Shown: positions 22,107 through 30,231, counted from the stretch's first letter. The stretch: DNA of 34,705 nt from 0-14-3-00-41-53 sp041500225 (GCA_041500225.1 JBGQLV010000019.1:1-34705); one strand, 5' to 3'. Notes: generated from the sequence alone by a model not told the origin. A program made the numbers and translations.

Positions 22107-22927
22107 GTTTAAAAAGATTCTTTGCCTACTCCATTGCAGCACACACTCTTATCATAGCTGCTATCATATTCTTAATGCCTGTTATTAAAGAAAAAGAGCG
22201 GAAAGAATTCATCACTAAACTCGTTTCTCCTGAAGAATTAAAAAAACCTGAAAAGAGACTGCTAAGGCCAAAAATTAAACTTCCTCTGCCTTTGCCTCCT
22301 GTTTTAAAAAAACCTCATCTGCCTCCTGTTGTTCCGGTCAAGCCGAAGCCTGAACCATCTTCTGAAAAGCCTGTTGTACCTGGAGAAGGGAAGGGAACGG
22401 GAAAACCTCTTCCTGAAGGCGCTAATCAGAAAATTGGCAGACAAGAAGGAGAAGAAACAGGCAAGGGGAGATTATCACAATCAAAGCCTTTAGAAAAACC
22501 AGGATATTTTGAAAATAAAAACCTCTTGGATAAGGGCATAATTGATCAGATTGCAAAAAAAGGAATTTCTGAAAAGCAAAAACAGGATAAAGCAATTACA
22601 TTAGATACGTCTGAGTACAAATACGCAGGCTATATGGGATTACTAAGAGGGAAAATAGAAAATTCAGGTTGTTGGGCCTATCCTCCTGATGCAGCAGCAA
22701 AGGGAATTTATGGCGATCTGGTCATACGGTTCACTATCAAGAAAAACGGCAGGCTTGGAGCTGTAGAACTCGTCAGGACATCAGGCCATAAAAGTCTTGA
22801 TGATGCGGCCATAAAAGCTTTAAATGATTGCGGGCCTTACTGGCCTCTGCCTGATGAATGGGGGATGGAAGCTTATACCATAGAAGGGCATTTTATTTAT
22901 ACGATTTACGGATACTATATAAGGTAG
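22103..22927 (+). CDS. tonB: Energy transducer TonB-like protein
   Basis: A 274-residue protein that would pass proton-motive energy from ExbBD to outer-membrane receptors. One N-terminal membrane anchor (about 4-27, FAYSIAAHTLIIAAIIFLMP) is followed by a Pro/Lys-rich spacer (about 45-150) and a TonB C-terminal domain (about 180-274). The latter contains WAYPPDAAAKGIYGDLVIRF, IKKNGRLGAVELVRTSGHKS and LDDAAIKALNDCGPYWPLP. Start is TTG overlapping the previous stop. No exbB or exbD lies nearby. The TonB-dependent receptor at 30852-32891 is a possible client. Confidence 0.9.
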   Translation: MSLKRFFAYSIAAHTLIIAAIIFLMPVIKEKERKEFITKLVSPEELKKPEKRLLRPKIKLPLPLPPVLKKPHLPPVVPVKPKPEPSSEKPVVPGEGKGTGKPLPEGANQKIGRQEGEETGKGRLSQSKPLEKPGYFENKNLLDKGIIDQIAKKGISEKQKQDKAITLDTSEYKYAGYMGLLRGKIENSGCWAYPPDAAAKGIYGDLVIRFTIKKNGRLGAVELVRTSGHKSLDDAAIKALNDCGPYWPLPDEWGMEAYTIEGHFIYTIYGYYIR

Positions 22928-22947
22928 GTTATAATAAGTTCTGATTT

Positions 22948-23163
22948 ATGAGACCGAGACTTTATCTTAAAGTGGGCGATATGGTCAGGCACAGGCACTA
23001 TTGTGCATGGGGTAATGGTGAGGTTATTGAGGAGAAACATTCAACCCTGCCAGGCGGATTATGCCTTGTTAGAGTGTCATTTGAAGACGGAATGGAAAGG
23101 ACATTTATAAACGACCTCAACAGTGAATGCTGCTGTTATTATGCAGGCCTAAGATTATTCTGA
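22948..23163 (+). CDS. DUF3553-like small protein
   Basis: A 71-residue protein. KVGDMVRHRHYCAWGNGEVI followed by LVRVSFEDGMERTFINDLN resembles the small beta-barrel DUF3553/KOW-like domains (GxxVxHxxWGxGxVxx...VxFxxG). The terminal part is Cys-rich (SECCCYYAGLRLF). No Shine-Dalgarno is seen. A TATAAT at 22930-22935 lies 12 bases before the ATG and might be a promoter element. Function unknown. Confidence 0.65.
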   Translation: MRPRLYLKVGDMVRHRHYCAWGNGEVIEEKHSTLPGGLCLVRVSFEDGMERTFINDLNSECCCYYAGLRLF

Positions 23164-23217
23164 TTTTAAGAATAAGGTTAAGTATTCAATGTAACACTCT
23201 ATTATAAAATAATTTTC

Positions 23218-23246
23218 TTGACAAAATAACGCCCTGATGCTTTAAT
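23218..23246 (+). promoter_or_regulatory. Promoter of the HD-GYP response regulator gene (leaderless)
   Basis: Perfect -35 TTGACA (23218-23223), 17-base spacer, -10 TTTAAT (23241-23246). The ATG at 23254 begins 7 bases after the -10, at the expected transcription start, with no Shine-Dalgarno. Confidence 0.75.
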
Positions 23247-23253
23247 CTTTTTA

Positions 23254-24249
23254 ATGGGACCATTTACCAGTCTTATTGATGAGGAGATGCCCTCTATTCT
23301 GGTTGTGGACGACGTTCAGTCCAACCTTGAGCTGATGGAGGTTGTCTTTCAAAAAGAGGGTTTCAGGGTTTATACTGCCTTAGACGCAGGTGATGCTATT
23401 AAGATATTCCAGCAATCCCCTCCTGACCTTGCTGTACTTGATGTTATGATGCCGGGGATGGACGGCTTTGATTTATGCAGGAAACTCAAGGATATATCAG
23501 GGAAACGTTTTTTCCCCGTAATACTCCTTACAGCCCTGATAGACAAGAAAAACAGAATAAAAGGCATTGAGTCAGGCGCAGACGATTTCATCAGCAAACC
23601 ATTTGATACCTCAGAACTTTTAATCAAGATAAAATCATTGCTGAAACTCAAGGCCCTTCAGGAGGAGCTTGACCATTCAGAAAACATTATACTAACCCTC
23701 GCTGTTGCAATGGAGGCAAGGGATCCTTATACAAAAGGGCATTCAACGAGAGTTAGTAAACTTTCAGCGGACTTTGTATCATTCCTTGGTATATCTCAAA
23801 GGGATCGAGAAGAGATGAAAAAGGCAGGGATACTTCATGACATAGGAAAGATATGCCTTAGTGCATCATTGCTCCATAAACCAGGGGCTCTGACAGAGGA
23901 AGAGTGGGAAATAATCAAGAGACATACGATACTCGGTGAGGAGATATGTCGGCCACTTGTTTCTATGAAGAAGATACTCCCTGCGATAAGGCACCACCAT
24001 GAGCGTTGGGACGGGAGAGGCTTTCCAGACGGACTTTCTGGAGGAAACATTCCACTTATGGCAAGGATTCTTTCTGTTGTGGACTCATTTGATGCCATGG
24101 TATCAGAGCGCCCATATCGTGACTGCAGGTCAGCCGGGACTGCGCTGGAAACTTTAAAATCAGAACAATATGAAGGCCAGTGGGATCCGGAATTGCTCGG
24201 ATATTTTATAAAGATGATGAACCCTCTGGTAGATACTGTTTATAAATGA
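23254..24249 (+). CDS. Two-component response regulator with HD-GYP domain (c-di-GMP phosphodiesterase)
   Basis: A 331-residue protein. The receiver domain (about 12-130) has SILVVDDVQSN, the phospho-acceptor in LAVLDVMMPGMDGF, VILLTA and ISKPFD. The HD-GYP domain (about 140-325) has KGHSTRVSKLS, GILHDIGKICL (HD plus Lys), HTILGEEI, AIRHHHERWDGRGFPDGLSG and SVVDSFDAM. GYP reads GFP, a tolerated change. It should hydrolyse c-di-GMP when phosphorylated by an unknown kinase. ATG 23254 is preferred because the promoter places the mRNA start there; ATG 23287 (MPSILVVDD) is the alternative. Confidence 0.94.
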   Translation: MGPFTSLIDEEMPSILVVDDVQSNLELMEVVFQKEGFRVYTALDAGDAIKIFQQSPPDLAVLDVMMPGMDGFDLCRKLKDISGKRFFPVILLTALIDKKNRIKGIESGADDFISKPFDTSELLIKIKSLLKLKALQEELDHSENIILTLAVAMEARDPYTKGHSTRVSKLSADFVSFLGISQRDREEMKKAGILHDIGKICLSASLLHKPGALTEEEWEIIKRHTILGEEICRPLVSMKKILPAIRHHHERWDGRGFPDGLSGGNIPLMARILSVVDSFDAMVSERPYRDCRSAGTALETLKSEQYEGQWDPELLGYFIKMMNPLVDTVYK

Positions 24250-24306
24250 TATGGTTAGATTTTAGCCTGGTATCAAAACTCGGTGTAGCAGAGCCAGGAG
24301 ATCAGG

Positions 24307-24816
24307 ATGAAACAGAAGATGTCGCTCAATACTGAGTCTTTCTACGACACTGTTGAAAGTCCCATAGGTACACTGTATCTTGTATTTACAGGCAAGATAC
24401 TCAGAGGGATAGATTTTAAAAAACCGGGAGAGATACTTCGAAAGGGTAACGCACCTCCTCTCATAAAAAAGGAACTTAAAGAGTATTTTGAAAATGGCAG
24501 AGAGGAATTCACGCAAGGGATAAATCTCACTAAAGGTACAGAATTTGATAAGAAGGTCTGGCTTGCACTGAAGGGAATCCCTTACGGAGAAACAAGGACA
24601 TATAAATGGCTTGCTGAAAAGGTCGGGAAGCCAACCGCCTTCAGGGCGGTTGGCCGGGCGCTCAGCAGAAACCCTATACCCATTCTCCTTCCATGCCACC
24701 GTATTATAGAGTCAGATGGTTCAATCGGTGGTTACTCATCAGGCATTGATATTAAACGAAGGCTGCTTGAGATCGAATACTATAATAAGTTAGCTAAACC
24801 CCAACTCAAGACATAA
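24307..24816 (+). CDS. ogt: Methylated-DNA--protein-cysteine methyltransferase
   Basis: A 169-residue suicide DNA repair protein that removes alkyl groups from O6-alkylguanine. The N-terminal ribonuclease-like part begins YDTVESPIGTLYLVFTG. The C-terminal domain has KGIPYGETRTYKWLAEKVGK, AVGRALSRNPIPILLPCHRI (acceptor Cys in PCHRI) and GGYSSGIDIKRRLL. AGGAG stands before ATG 24307. Confidence 0.95.
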   Translation: MKQKMSLNTESFYDTVESPIGTLYLVFTGKILRGIDFKKPGEILRKGNAPPLIKKELKEYFENGREEFTQGINLTKGTEFDKKVWLALKGIPYGETRTYKWLAEKVGKPTAFRAVGRALSRNPIPILLPCHRIIESDGSIGGYSSGIDIKRRLLEIEYYNKLAKPQLKT

Positions 24817-24890
24817 AGGTTTAACTAAACAGAACCGGCTTTCGCTCCTACGATATTCTTCGACAGTTCTAAGCAAAGGGCTAAAAAGAT

Positions 24891-24918
24891 TTGACTATTT
24901 TTTAAATTCTGGTAATAT
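24891..24918 (+). promoter_or_regulatory. Promoter of the EF-Tu-domain-2-like gene (leaderless)
   Basis: -35 TTGACT (24891-24896), 16-base spacer, and extended -10 TGGTAATAT ending at 24918. The ATG at 24926 is 7 bases beyond, again at the expected transcription start, with no Shine-Dalgarno. Confidence 0.75.
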
Positions 24919-24925
24919 TAATTTT

Positions 24926-25177
24926 ATGGAACTTAAGGTTGGTACAATAACGCATTTTTATAACAAAATAGGTGTGGCAGTTGTTGAACTTTTAGAACCC
25001 CTACAGATCGGAGACACAATACACATCAGCGGACAAACAACCGATCTGACAGAGAAGGTGGAATCAATGCAGATCGAACACCAGAATGTTGAGAAAGCAG
25101 AAAAGGGCCAATGCATAGGCTTAAAGGCCAAAGGGGAAGTTAGAGAGAAAGACCTTGTCTATAAGGTCATTGATTAG
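24926..25177 (+). CDS. Translation elongation factor-like small protein (EF-Tu domain 2-like barrel)
   Basis: An 83-residue protein made of one beta-barrel: LKVGTITHFYNKIGVAVVEL, then PLQIGDTIHISGQTTDLTEK, VESMQIEHQNVEKAEKGQ and CIGLKAKGEVREKDLVYKV. This is the domain-2 fold of translational GTPases and of U32 peptidase tails, here as a free-standing protein known from many anaerobes and archaea. Its role is not established. It has its own promoter. Confidence 0.8.
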   Translation: MELKVGTITHFYNKIGVAVVELLEPLQIGDTIHISGQTTDLTEKVESMQIEHQNVEKAEKGQCIGLKAKGEVREKDLVYKVID

Positions 25178-25256
25178 TAAATTTTAGTGCCTCGCTGCCA
25201 TCCTGATAAAATCAATTAATCTCTCCTTATGAGAGGTGAAGGGGAAATAATGAGCC

Positions 25257-25571
25257 ATGGATGAGATAGTTGTCTTTATCACTGCTTCCAGTGAGGATGA
25301 AGCTGCTAAAATTGCAAAGGCGCTTGTAGAGACAAACTTTGCAGGTTGTGTCAATATAATCAAAAATATCCGCTCTATCTATAGCTGGGAGGGGAAAATC
25401 GAGGATGAGCCAGAAGTTCTTATGATCGTTAAGACCCGAAAGCCTCTCTTCGATGACCTTATAAAAAAGGTGAAGGAACTCCATAGCTATACAGTCCCTG
25501 AGATAATAGCAATGCCTATAGTCAAGGGTTCAGAAGACTATTTAAAGTGGTTAAGGGAGGTAACAGGCTGA
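25257..25571 (+). CDS. cutA: Divalent cation tolerance protein CutA
   Basis: A 104-residue trimeric ferredoxin-like-fold protein linked to copper tolerance. IVVFITASSEDEAAKIAKAL, FAGCVNIIKNIRSIYSWEGK, EDEPEVLMIVKTRK and HSYTVPEIIAMPI match CutA1 throughout. A small hairpin (CTCTC/GAGAG, about 25219-25233) and GAGAGG/AAGGGG purine stretches lie just upstream of the ATG. The 3' end overlaps the nitrilase frame. Confidence 0.95.
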   Translation: MDEIVVFITASSEDEAAKIAKALVETNFAGCVNIIKNIRSIYSWEGKIEDEPEVLMIVKTRKPLFDDLIKKVKELHSYTVPEIIAMPIVKGSEDYLKWLREVTG

Positions 25572-26365
25572 AAGCAGGGTTTTATCAATTCAATCCCACC
25601 TTTGGTAAAAAGGACGAAAACCTGAAAAAGGTTATGTCTGTTGCAGAAGATGCTGACGTGGCCCTTCTCGTGCTTCCGGAGTTCTTTGCAACCGGTTATC
25701 AGTTTGCCTCAAAAGATGAGGTAGCGGAACTTTCAGAGCAGATACCGGAGGGATATACAACTAAATTCCTTTCAGAACTATCTCTTAAAAGAGGCTTTTA
25801 TATTGTGGCGGGTCTTCCAGAAAGAAGTAGCGACAGTTTCTTCAATAGTGCAGTTCTGACAGGTCCTGATGGATTCATAGGGGTTTATCGCAAAACTCAC
25901 CTCTATTTTGAAGAAAAACTCTATTTCAGTCCTGGTGACACTGGATTTAAGGTCTGGGATACAAAGATAGGCCGTATAGGCGTTATGATATGTTTCGACT
26001 GGTTCTTCCCCGAATCGATGAGATCCCTTGCACTTCTGGGCGCAGCTATTATTGGACATCCTTCAAATCTGGTATTACCGTATTGCCCCCATGCTATGCC
26101 TGTAAGGTGTCTTGAAAACAGGGTATATGCCATAACCGCAAACAGGATTGGAGAAGAAAACAGAAAAGAGGGACAATCACTAAAATTTATTGGGCAAAGC
26201 CAGATTGTTTCCCCGGAAGGTAAAATTCTTATCAGGGCATCAGAAGATGATGAGGATTTGTTGGTTGCAGAAATTGACATTGAAATGGCAAAAAACAAGT
26301 CGTTGAATTCTCTGAACAATATTTTTGATGACAGAAGACCCGAGATGTATCGAATATGCAAATAG
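25547..26365 (+). CDS. Nitrilase/omega-amidase family carbon-nitrogen hydrolase
   Basis: A C-N hydrolase with the full Glu-Lys-Cys triad: LLVLPEFFATGYQF (Glu), VYRKTHLYFEE (Lys) and RIGVMICFDWFFPE (Cys). Substrate is probably a small amide, but cannot be told. The listed GTG start (272 residues) has no ribosome site and adds residues not seen in the family. AAGGGAGG at 25553-25560 instead points to CTG 25568, which overlaps the cutA stop as CTGA and yields 265 residues beginning M-KAGFYQFNPTFG, the normal nitrilase N-terminus. Confidence 0.9.
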   Translation: MVKGGNRLKAGFYQFNPTFGKKDENLKKVMSVAEDADVALLVLPEFFATGYQFASKDEVAELSEQIPEGYTTKFLSELSLKRGFYIVAGLPERSSDSFFNSAVLTGPDGFIGVYRKTHLYFEEKLYFSPGDTGFKVWDTKIGRIGVMICFDWFFPESMRSLALLGAAIIGHPSNLVLPYCPHAMPVRCLENRVYAITANRIGEENRKEGQSLKFIGQSQIVSPEGKILIRASEDDEDLLVAEIDIEMAKNKSLNSLNNIFDDRRPEMYRICK

Positions 26366-26385
26366 GTTTATAAATAAAACATCAT

Positions 26386-26474
26386 TGTCGTCATTCCTGC
26401 AAAAGCAGGAATCCAGGTTGCCATTGGTTGACAAAGAGCCAATTCTGGATTCCGGGTCAAGCCCGGAATGACAG
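26386..26474. repeat. Dispersed intergenic repeat with inverted ends (GTCATTCC...GGAATGAC type)
   Basis: TGTCGTCATTCCTGC...AAAGCAGGAATCCAG at the left and CTGGATTCCGGGTCAAGCCCGGAATGACA at the right form imperfect inverted arms, each with its own small hairpin (CCTGCaaaaGCAGG and CCGGGtcaaGCCCGG). This repeat type is widespread in proteobacterial and related genomes as a palindromic, probably non-autonomous mobile repeat. It lies between the nitrilase gene and nfi. Confidence 0.8.
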
Positions 26475-26527
26475 AAAAAGCACAAGAGCACTTTTTACTT
26501 TAGGTTCTCTTACTAATTGGAAAAGTT

Positions 26528-27202
26528 ATGAAAATTTTCGCCTGGCCTACAAATATCAGTGATGCAAAAGCAATACAAATATCCCTCAGAGACAAAGTAA
26601 AAATCATCTCCTTAAAAAAACCACCGCAGTACATAGCTTCTGTTGACGCCTCTTTTACTGATGATGAGATTATTGCCGTAACCTGTATATATAAATACCC
26701 TGAGCTTGTTTATATAGGCCATGAAACTGCAATTAAAGAAGCAACTTTTCCTTATGTCCCCGGATACCTCACCTTCAGGGAAGGCCCCGCAATTATCGAG
26801 GCCATTAACCGTCTGAGTATCAAACCAGATTTGATCCTTGTTGATGGTCAGGGGATTGCTCATCCAAAAGGCATCGGCATAGCGTCTCATATAGGAGTCC
26901 TTCTTGATATGCCGACTATAGGATGTGCAAAGTCAAGGTTAGTCGGAGAGTATAAAGAACCCGGATTTAAGAAGGGAGCGTGGTCTCATCTAAAATATAA
27001 TGGTAGAACTGTTGGGGCGGTTGTGAGGACAAAAGAAAATGTAAGACCTCTTTTTGTTTCGCCGGGGCACAGGATAGATTTAAAAGCCTCGATTGAGATA
27101 GTACTTGGTTGTACCAGCAAATACAGAATCCCTGACCCTCTGAGAATGGCAGATTTTATATCGAAAAAATTAAAGAAAGAGTGGTTAGCAGGTCAGATGT
27201 AA
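26528..27202 (+). CDS. nfi: Endonuclease V (deoxyinosine 3' endonuclease)
   Basis: Cuts DNA one base 3' of deaminated adenine (inosine). The 224-residue protein has the catalytic YIASVDASFTDDEI (Asp), FPYVPGYLTFREGPAIIEA (PYxPGxLxFRE with catalytic Glu), LILVDGQGIAHPKGIGIASH (second Asp, DGxGxxHPR-like) and IGCAKSRLVGEY. All metal ligands appear present. Its last 18 bases overlap the convergent Mth938-like gene. Confidence 0.95.
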   Translation: MKIFAWPTNISDAKAIQISLRDKVKIISLKKPPQYIASVDASFTDDEIIAVTCIYKYPELVYIGHETAIKEATFPYVPGYLTFREGPAIIEAINRLSIKPDLILVDGQGIAHPKGIGIASHIGVLLDMPTIGCAKSRLVGEYKEPGFKKGAWSHLKYNGRTVGAVVRTKENVRPLFVSPGHRIDLKASIEIVLGCTSKYRIPDPLRMADFISKKLKKEWLAGQM

Positions 27203-27526
27203 GGCTGCAATTACGATCTTATCCTTTTGAAGTTTATTGAATAGTTCAACAGCCTTCTCTGTTAGTGCCACATGAACCTTGATACCCTTGGACTCAAGAT
27301 GTGATAATGTTTCCTTTGGAACTTTCATCAATCCAGAAGAACCGGTCCCCACAATCAAAATTTCGGGCTTTGCATTGATAACATCAGAGAGGTCAACGAC
27401 CTGAAGATTATGACCTTCCTTTCTCCACCATGAAGAATCAACCCTTCCCGGGTAGATAATCACATCAGAGGTATAGGTCTTTCCATCAATAATTATTTTG
27501 CCAAAAGAATAATGCTCAATCTTCAT
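27185..27526 (-). CDS. Mth938-like (DUF498/NDUFAF3) domain protein
   Basis: A 113-residue protein of the Mth938/NDUFAF3 fold. It reads IEHYSFGKIIIDGKTYTSDV, VIIYPGRVDSSWWRKEGHNL, PEILIVGTGSSGLMKVP and KGIKVHVALTEKAVELFNKL. The GTGxxG loop and the WxRxxGH motif are typical. Eukaryotic relatives assist complex I assembly; the bacterial role is unknown. Confidence 0.88.
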   Translation of the reverse strand: MKIEHYSFGKIIIDGKTYTSDVIIYPGRVDSSWWRKEGHNLQVVDLSDVINAKPEILIVGTGSSGLMKVPKETLSHLESKGIKVHVALTEKAVELFNKLQKDKIVIAALHLTC

Positions 27527-27547
27527 TTCACTTGTAAGCCTTTACTA

Positions 27548-27556
27548 TGCTATATT
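27548..27556 (+). promoter_or_regulatory. Extended -10 promoter of the tRNA-Sec gene
   Basis: TGCTATATT is a good extended -10 (TGnTATATT) ending 8 bases before the first base of the tRNA. No strong -35 is seen. Confidence 0.5.
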
Positions 27557-27564
27557 TTAACATA

Positions 27565-27662
27565 GGGAGTGCATAGGGTTCTGGTGTCCCTCCTGGACTT
27601 CAAATCCAGTGTTGCCTGTTACAAACGGGCAGGGTGGGTTCGATTCCCACACACTCCCGCCA
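27565..27662 (+). tRNA. selC: Selenocysteine tRNA (anticodon TCA)
   Basis: A 98-base gene with encoded CCA. It starts GGGAGTGCATAGGGTTCTGG and ends in ...GGGTTCGATTCCCACACACTCCCGCCA. The acceptor arm GGGAGTG/CACTCCC, the long extra arm (GTTGCCTGTTACAAACGGGCAGG) and the anticodon stem-loop CTGGA-CTTCAAA-TCCAG with anticodon TCA are visible. The host therefore reads some UGA codons as selenocysteine. No selA, selB or selD and no obvious selenoprotein gene is in the window. Confidence 0.95.
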
Positions 27663-27689
27663 TTCATATGCCGGGAAAATATCTTGTTC

Positions 27690-29288
27690 TTACGATTTAC
27701 TGAGGACTTTGAGAAATGCCTCAGCCGCCTGAGTATCAAACTGGGTGCCGCTGCACCTCTTTATTTCTGATATAGCATATTCTTTGGGCGGTGCTGGTCT
27801 GTATGGCCGGTTGGATGTCATGGAGTCAAATGAATCGGCAATACAGATGATTCTTGCCAGCAATGGTATTTCATCACCTTCAAGTCTGTCAGGATAACCT
27901 TTTCCATCTAACCTTTCATGGTGCGACCTGATTATTGGAAGCAGGTTTTGTAACTGCCTTATAGGGCTGAGAATCTCCTCACCTCTTACAGGATGCATCC
28001 TGATAAGGGCAAATTCTTCATCGGTAAGCTTTCCGGGCTTATCGAGGATTACATCATAGGTTCCTATCTTTCCTATATCATGAAGGAGGGCTGCTATTCT
28101 GAGAGTTTCGATTTCTTTCTCCTTTAATCCCATCTCCTTTGCTATAGATATTGCATAAGCCGTTACCCGTTCTGAATGACCTTTTGTCCATGGGCTCTTT
28201 GCATCTATTGCATTGACAAAAGCAAGAATAAGGCTATTATAGAGTTTTTCAAGCTCCTTGAAAGAAATATCGAGATCTTTAAGCATATTTAAAAATGCAT
28301 CACGGCTCTCAGTGAGTTTCTTTTCCTTATCCTTAATCTCAGTGATATCAACAAGTGAAAGCACAAAGGTATTAACCGAGTTTTCTTTAGCAGCTACAGG
28401 TGCCATATATCCGACAAAATCTTTGTTAAATCTCGAGGTATGAAATTCGAAGGTCTCTGTGCCTCTGATATTACTTGAGTCAGGCAATGGACATCTTTCT
28501 GTTGTCTCGTCTTTACCAAAAATCACTTTATAACATTTTCCCCCTATTATTTCCTTATATGAAAGGCCTGTAAGCCTTGAGATATAATTGTTTACCCTTA
28601 TTATATTATGTTCTTTGTCAAGAAGCATAACGCCATAAGGCATGGAATCAAATGTTGTTTTCCATTCTTCTGCTGCATGCTCAAGCTTCTTTTCATAGCT
28701 TTTTCTTACGCTAATATCTCTAAAAACACTTCTGGTTTTTAGAAAATCCCCATTTTTATCATAAACGGCTGTAGCATTTATCAATACAGGGAGCAGTGTC
28801 CCATCCTTTCTTTTAAGGTTATGTTCAATATTTTCTATAGAGCCTTTGCGCTTCAGCTCATTGAAGGTATTCTGATAAGTTTCCAGAACCTCATCTGTAA
28901 GAAGGTCTGTAAGCTTTATCTTTCCAATAACCTCATCTCTTTCATAGCCAAGCATCCTGAGCCATGTAACATTAACGTCGAGAATCATTCCATCAGGGCC
29001 TATAGAATGATAGCCGTCAGGGGCGTTTTCATAGAAGTCATGGTATTTTTCTTCAGATTCCTTAATTGCCTCAAAAAACTTTGTCCTTTCATTAACAAGA
29101 AAACCCATGATTGTAGAGATGAGAGGCGCAAATAGAACTACAATATGGAAAAGCAGTTCATGACTACTATATGGATGAAAAATGTACCTGACTGTTTGGG
29201 CTCCATGTTCAACATTCACATAAAAGAGAAAGGCTATAAGAAGAAGCCATCCGGAAAGGGTGACAGCAATGGCGAGTTTGGATTTCAT
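27690..29288 (-). CDS. Membrane PAS-PAS-HD-GYP protein (probable c-di-GMP phosphodiesterase)
   Basis: A 532-residue protein. Two membrane segments (about 5-25 and 43-64) flank a short periplasmic loop. PAS 1 (about 78-197) starts YENAPDGYHSIGPDGMILDV, and PAS 2 (about 210-320) includes DSMPYGVMLLDKEHN. The HD-GYP domain (about 355-525) has KGHSERVTAYA, ALLHDIGKIG, HPVRGEEIL, RSHHERLDGKGYPDRLEG and CIADSFDSM, with all metal-binding residues present. It is the last gene of the five-gene operon and overlaps the HAMP receptor gene by ATGA. It is the only enzyme-like output in the operon, so it is the likely effector. Confidence 0.93.
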   Translation of the reverse strand: MKSKLAIAVTLSGWLLLIAFLFYVNVEHGAQTVRYIFHPYSSHELLFHIVVLFAPLISTIMGFLVNERTKFFEAIKESEEKYHDFYENAPDGYHSIGPDGMILDVNVTWLRMLGYERDEVIGKIKLTDLLTDEVLETYQNTFNELKRKGSIENIEHNLKRKDGTLLPVLINATAVYDKNGDFLKTRSVFRDISVRKSYEKKLEHAAEEWKTTFDSMPYGVMLLDKEHNIIRVNNYISRLTGLSYKEIIGGKCYKVIFGKDETTERCPLPDSSNIRGTETFEFHTSRFNKDFVGYMAPVAAKENSVNTFVLSLVDITEIKDKEKKLTESRDAFLNMLKDLDISFKELEKLYNSLILAFVNAIDAKSPWTKGHSERVTAYAISIAKEMGLKEKEIETLRIAALLHDIGKIGTYDVILDKPGKLTDEEFALIRMHPVRGEEILSPIRQLQNLLPIIRSHHERLDGKGYPDRLEGDEIPLLARIICIADSFDSMTSNRPYRPAPPKEYAISEIKRCSGTQFDTQAAEAFLKVLSKS

Positions 29289-30217
29289 GGATTTTTGTAT
29301 TTTCCCAATTCTTTCTTCAGACTCTCTATTTCTTCTTTTAGTTCTATCATCCTGATCTCCCTGCCAACAGCCATATCATAAAACTCCTCGAGCTCTTTAA
29401 CCCTTTTTTTGAGTTCTTCTTCACGTTGTCGCAACTGCTCGTTTGCATTTGATAGTTCGGCGGTCCGTCCGGATACCTGCTCTTCAAGGTATTTGCGGTG
29501 AAGCCCAAGTTCAGCATCCCGTTCCTGAATTTTCTCTAACATTTCGTTAAAGCCTTCAGCAAGGGAACCCAACTCATCATGACTGTGAATTGACGCCCGT
29601 AAAGAATAGCTTTTTTCTTTTGAAAAGAGCCGCATCAACCGCACTAAATCCAGTACAGGGCCAGTGATTGACTGCTGTAACTTTGACAACAGCAGGAAGG
29701 CAACAGAAAGGGATACAAACATAACGATAATAGCAACGCCAATATCCCACTTAAGGCGAGAATAAAGTTCTTTCAAGTCAGACTGTATATATATCGTGCC
29801 GATAGTATCTTTATCAAAAACAATGTGATGAAAAAGAGATAGGTGGTTAATTCCAAAACGATGGCTATTTTCTCGAGGCGGAGGAGGTAAAACGTCTTCT
29901 TTCATGCCATCGCTTCGGTACTCGGCAAACACTTTGCCATCCTTCGTATAGATAGTCGCATACATAATATTCGGAGCAGCTCTCAGTGCTGACAGAATTT
30001 CTTCTGCAGCTTTCCGATCGTTGAAGGACAGAGCGGCTGTGCTATTACTGCCTATTATTTCTGCCTGAACCGTGAGGTCCTTTATCATTGAACGCCGAAA
30101 ATCAAGAACCTCATTAGTAATTAAAACCGCGCTGGCTAAAAGTAATACAACCCCTGTCGTCAATAAACCAATCAGAATCAGCCTGTGCTTGATGGAAATA
30201 TCTCGAAACAACAGCAT
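29285..30217 (-). CDS. YfiN-like membrane receptor: CHASE8-like sensor, HAMP, coiled coil, no output domain
   Basis: A 310-residue protein. Membrane segment 1 (about 12-34) is followed by a periplasmic domain (about 35-155) of the CHASE8 type found in YfiN (SNSTAALSFNDRKAAEEILS and ATIYTKDGKVFAEY are characteristic). Membrane segment 2 (about 158-178) and HAMP (about 180-232, GPVLDLVRLMRLFSKEKSYS) come next, then a long coiled coil ending in KKRVKELEEFYDMAVGREIR and an ELKEEI/ELGKYK heptad tail. No GGDEF, kinase or HD domain follows, unlike YfiN. It lies 14 bases after the YfiR-like gene and overlaps the HD-GYP gene. I infer that it signals by protein contact. Confidence 0.85.
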   Translation of the reverse strand: MLLFRDISIKHRLILIGLLTTGVVLLLASAVLITNEVLDFRRSMIKDLTVQAEIIGSNSTAALSFNDRKAAEEILSALRAAPNIMYATIYTKDGKVFAEYRSDGMKEDVLPPPPRENSHRFGINHLSLFHHIVFDKDTIGTIYIQSDLKELYSRLKWDIGVAIIVMFVSLSVAFLLLSKLQQSITGPVLDLVRLMRLFSKEKSYSLRASIHSHDELGSLAEGFNEMLEKIQERDAELGLHRKYLEEQVSGRTAELSNANEQLRQREEELKKRVKELEEFYDMAVGREIRMIELKEEIESLKKELGKYKNP

Positions 30218-30231
30218 ATTATATTCTACCT

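Noticed and set aside
26386..26474. Repeat between nitrilase and nfi as a CRISPR or novel RNA
   Set aside because: It is a single inverted-arm unit of a widely seen dispersed repeat type, with no regular spacers.
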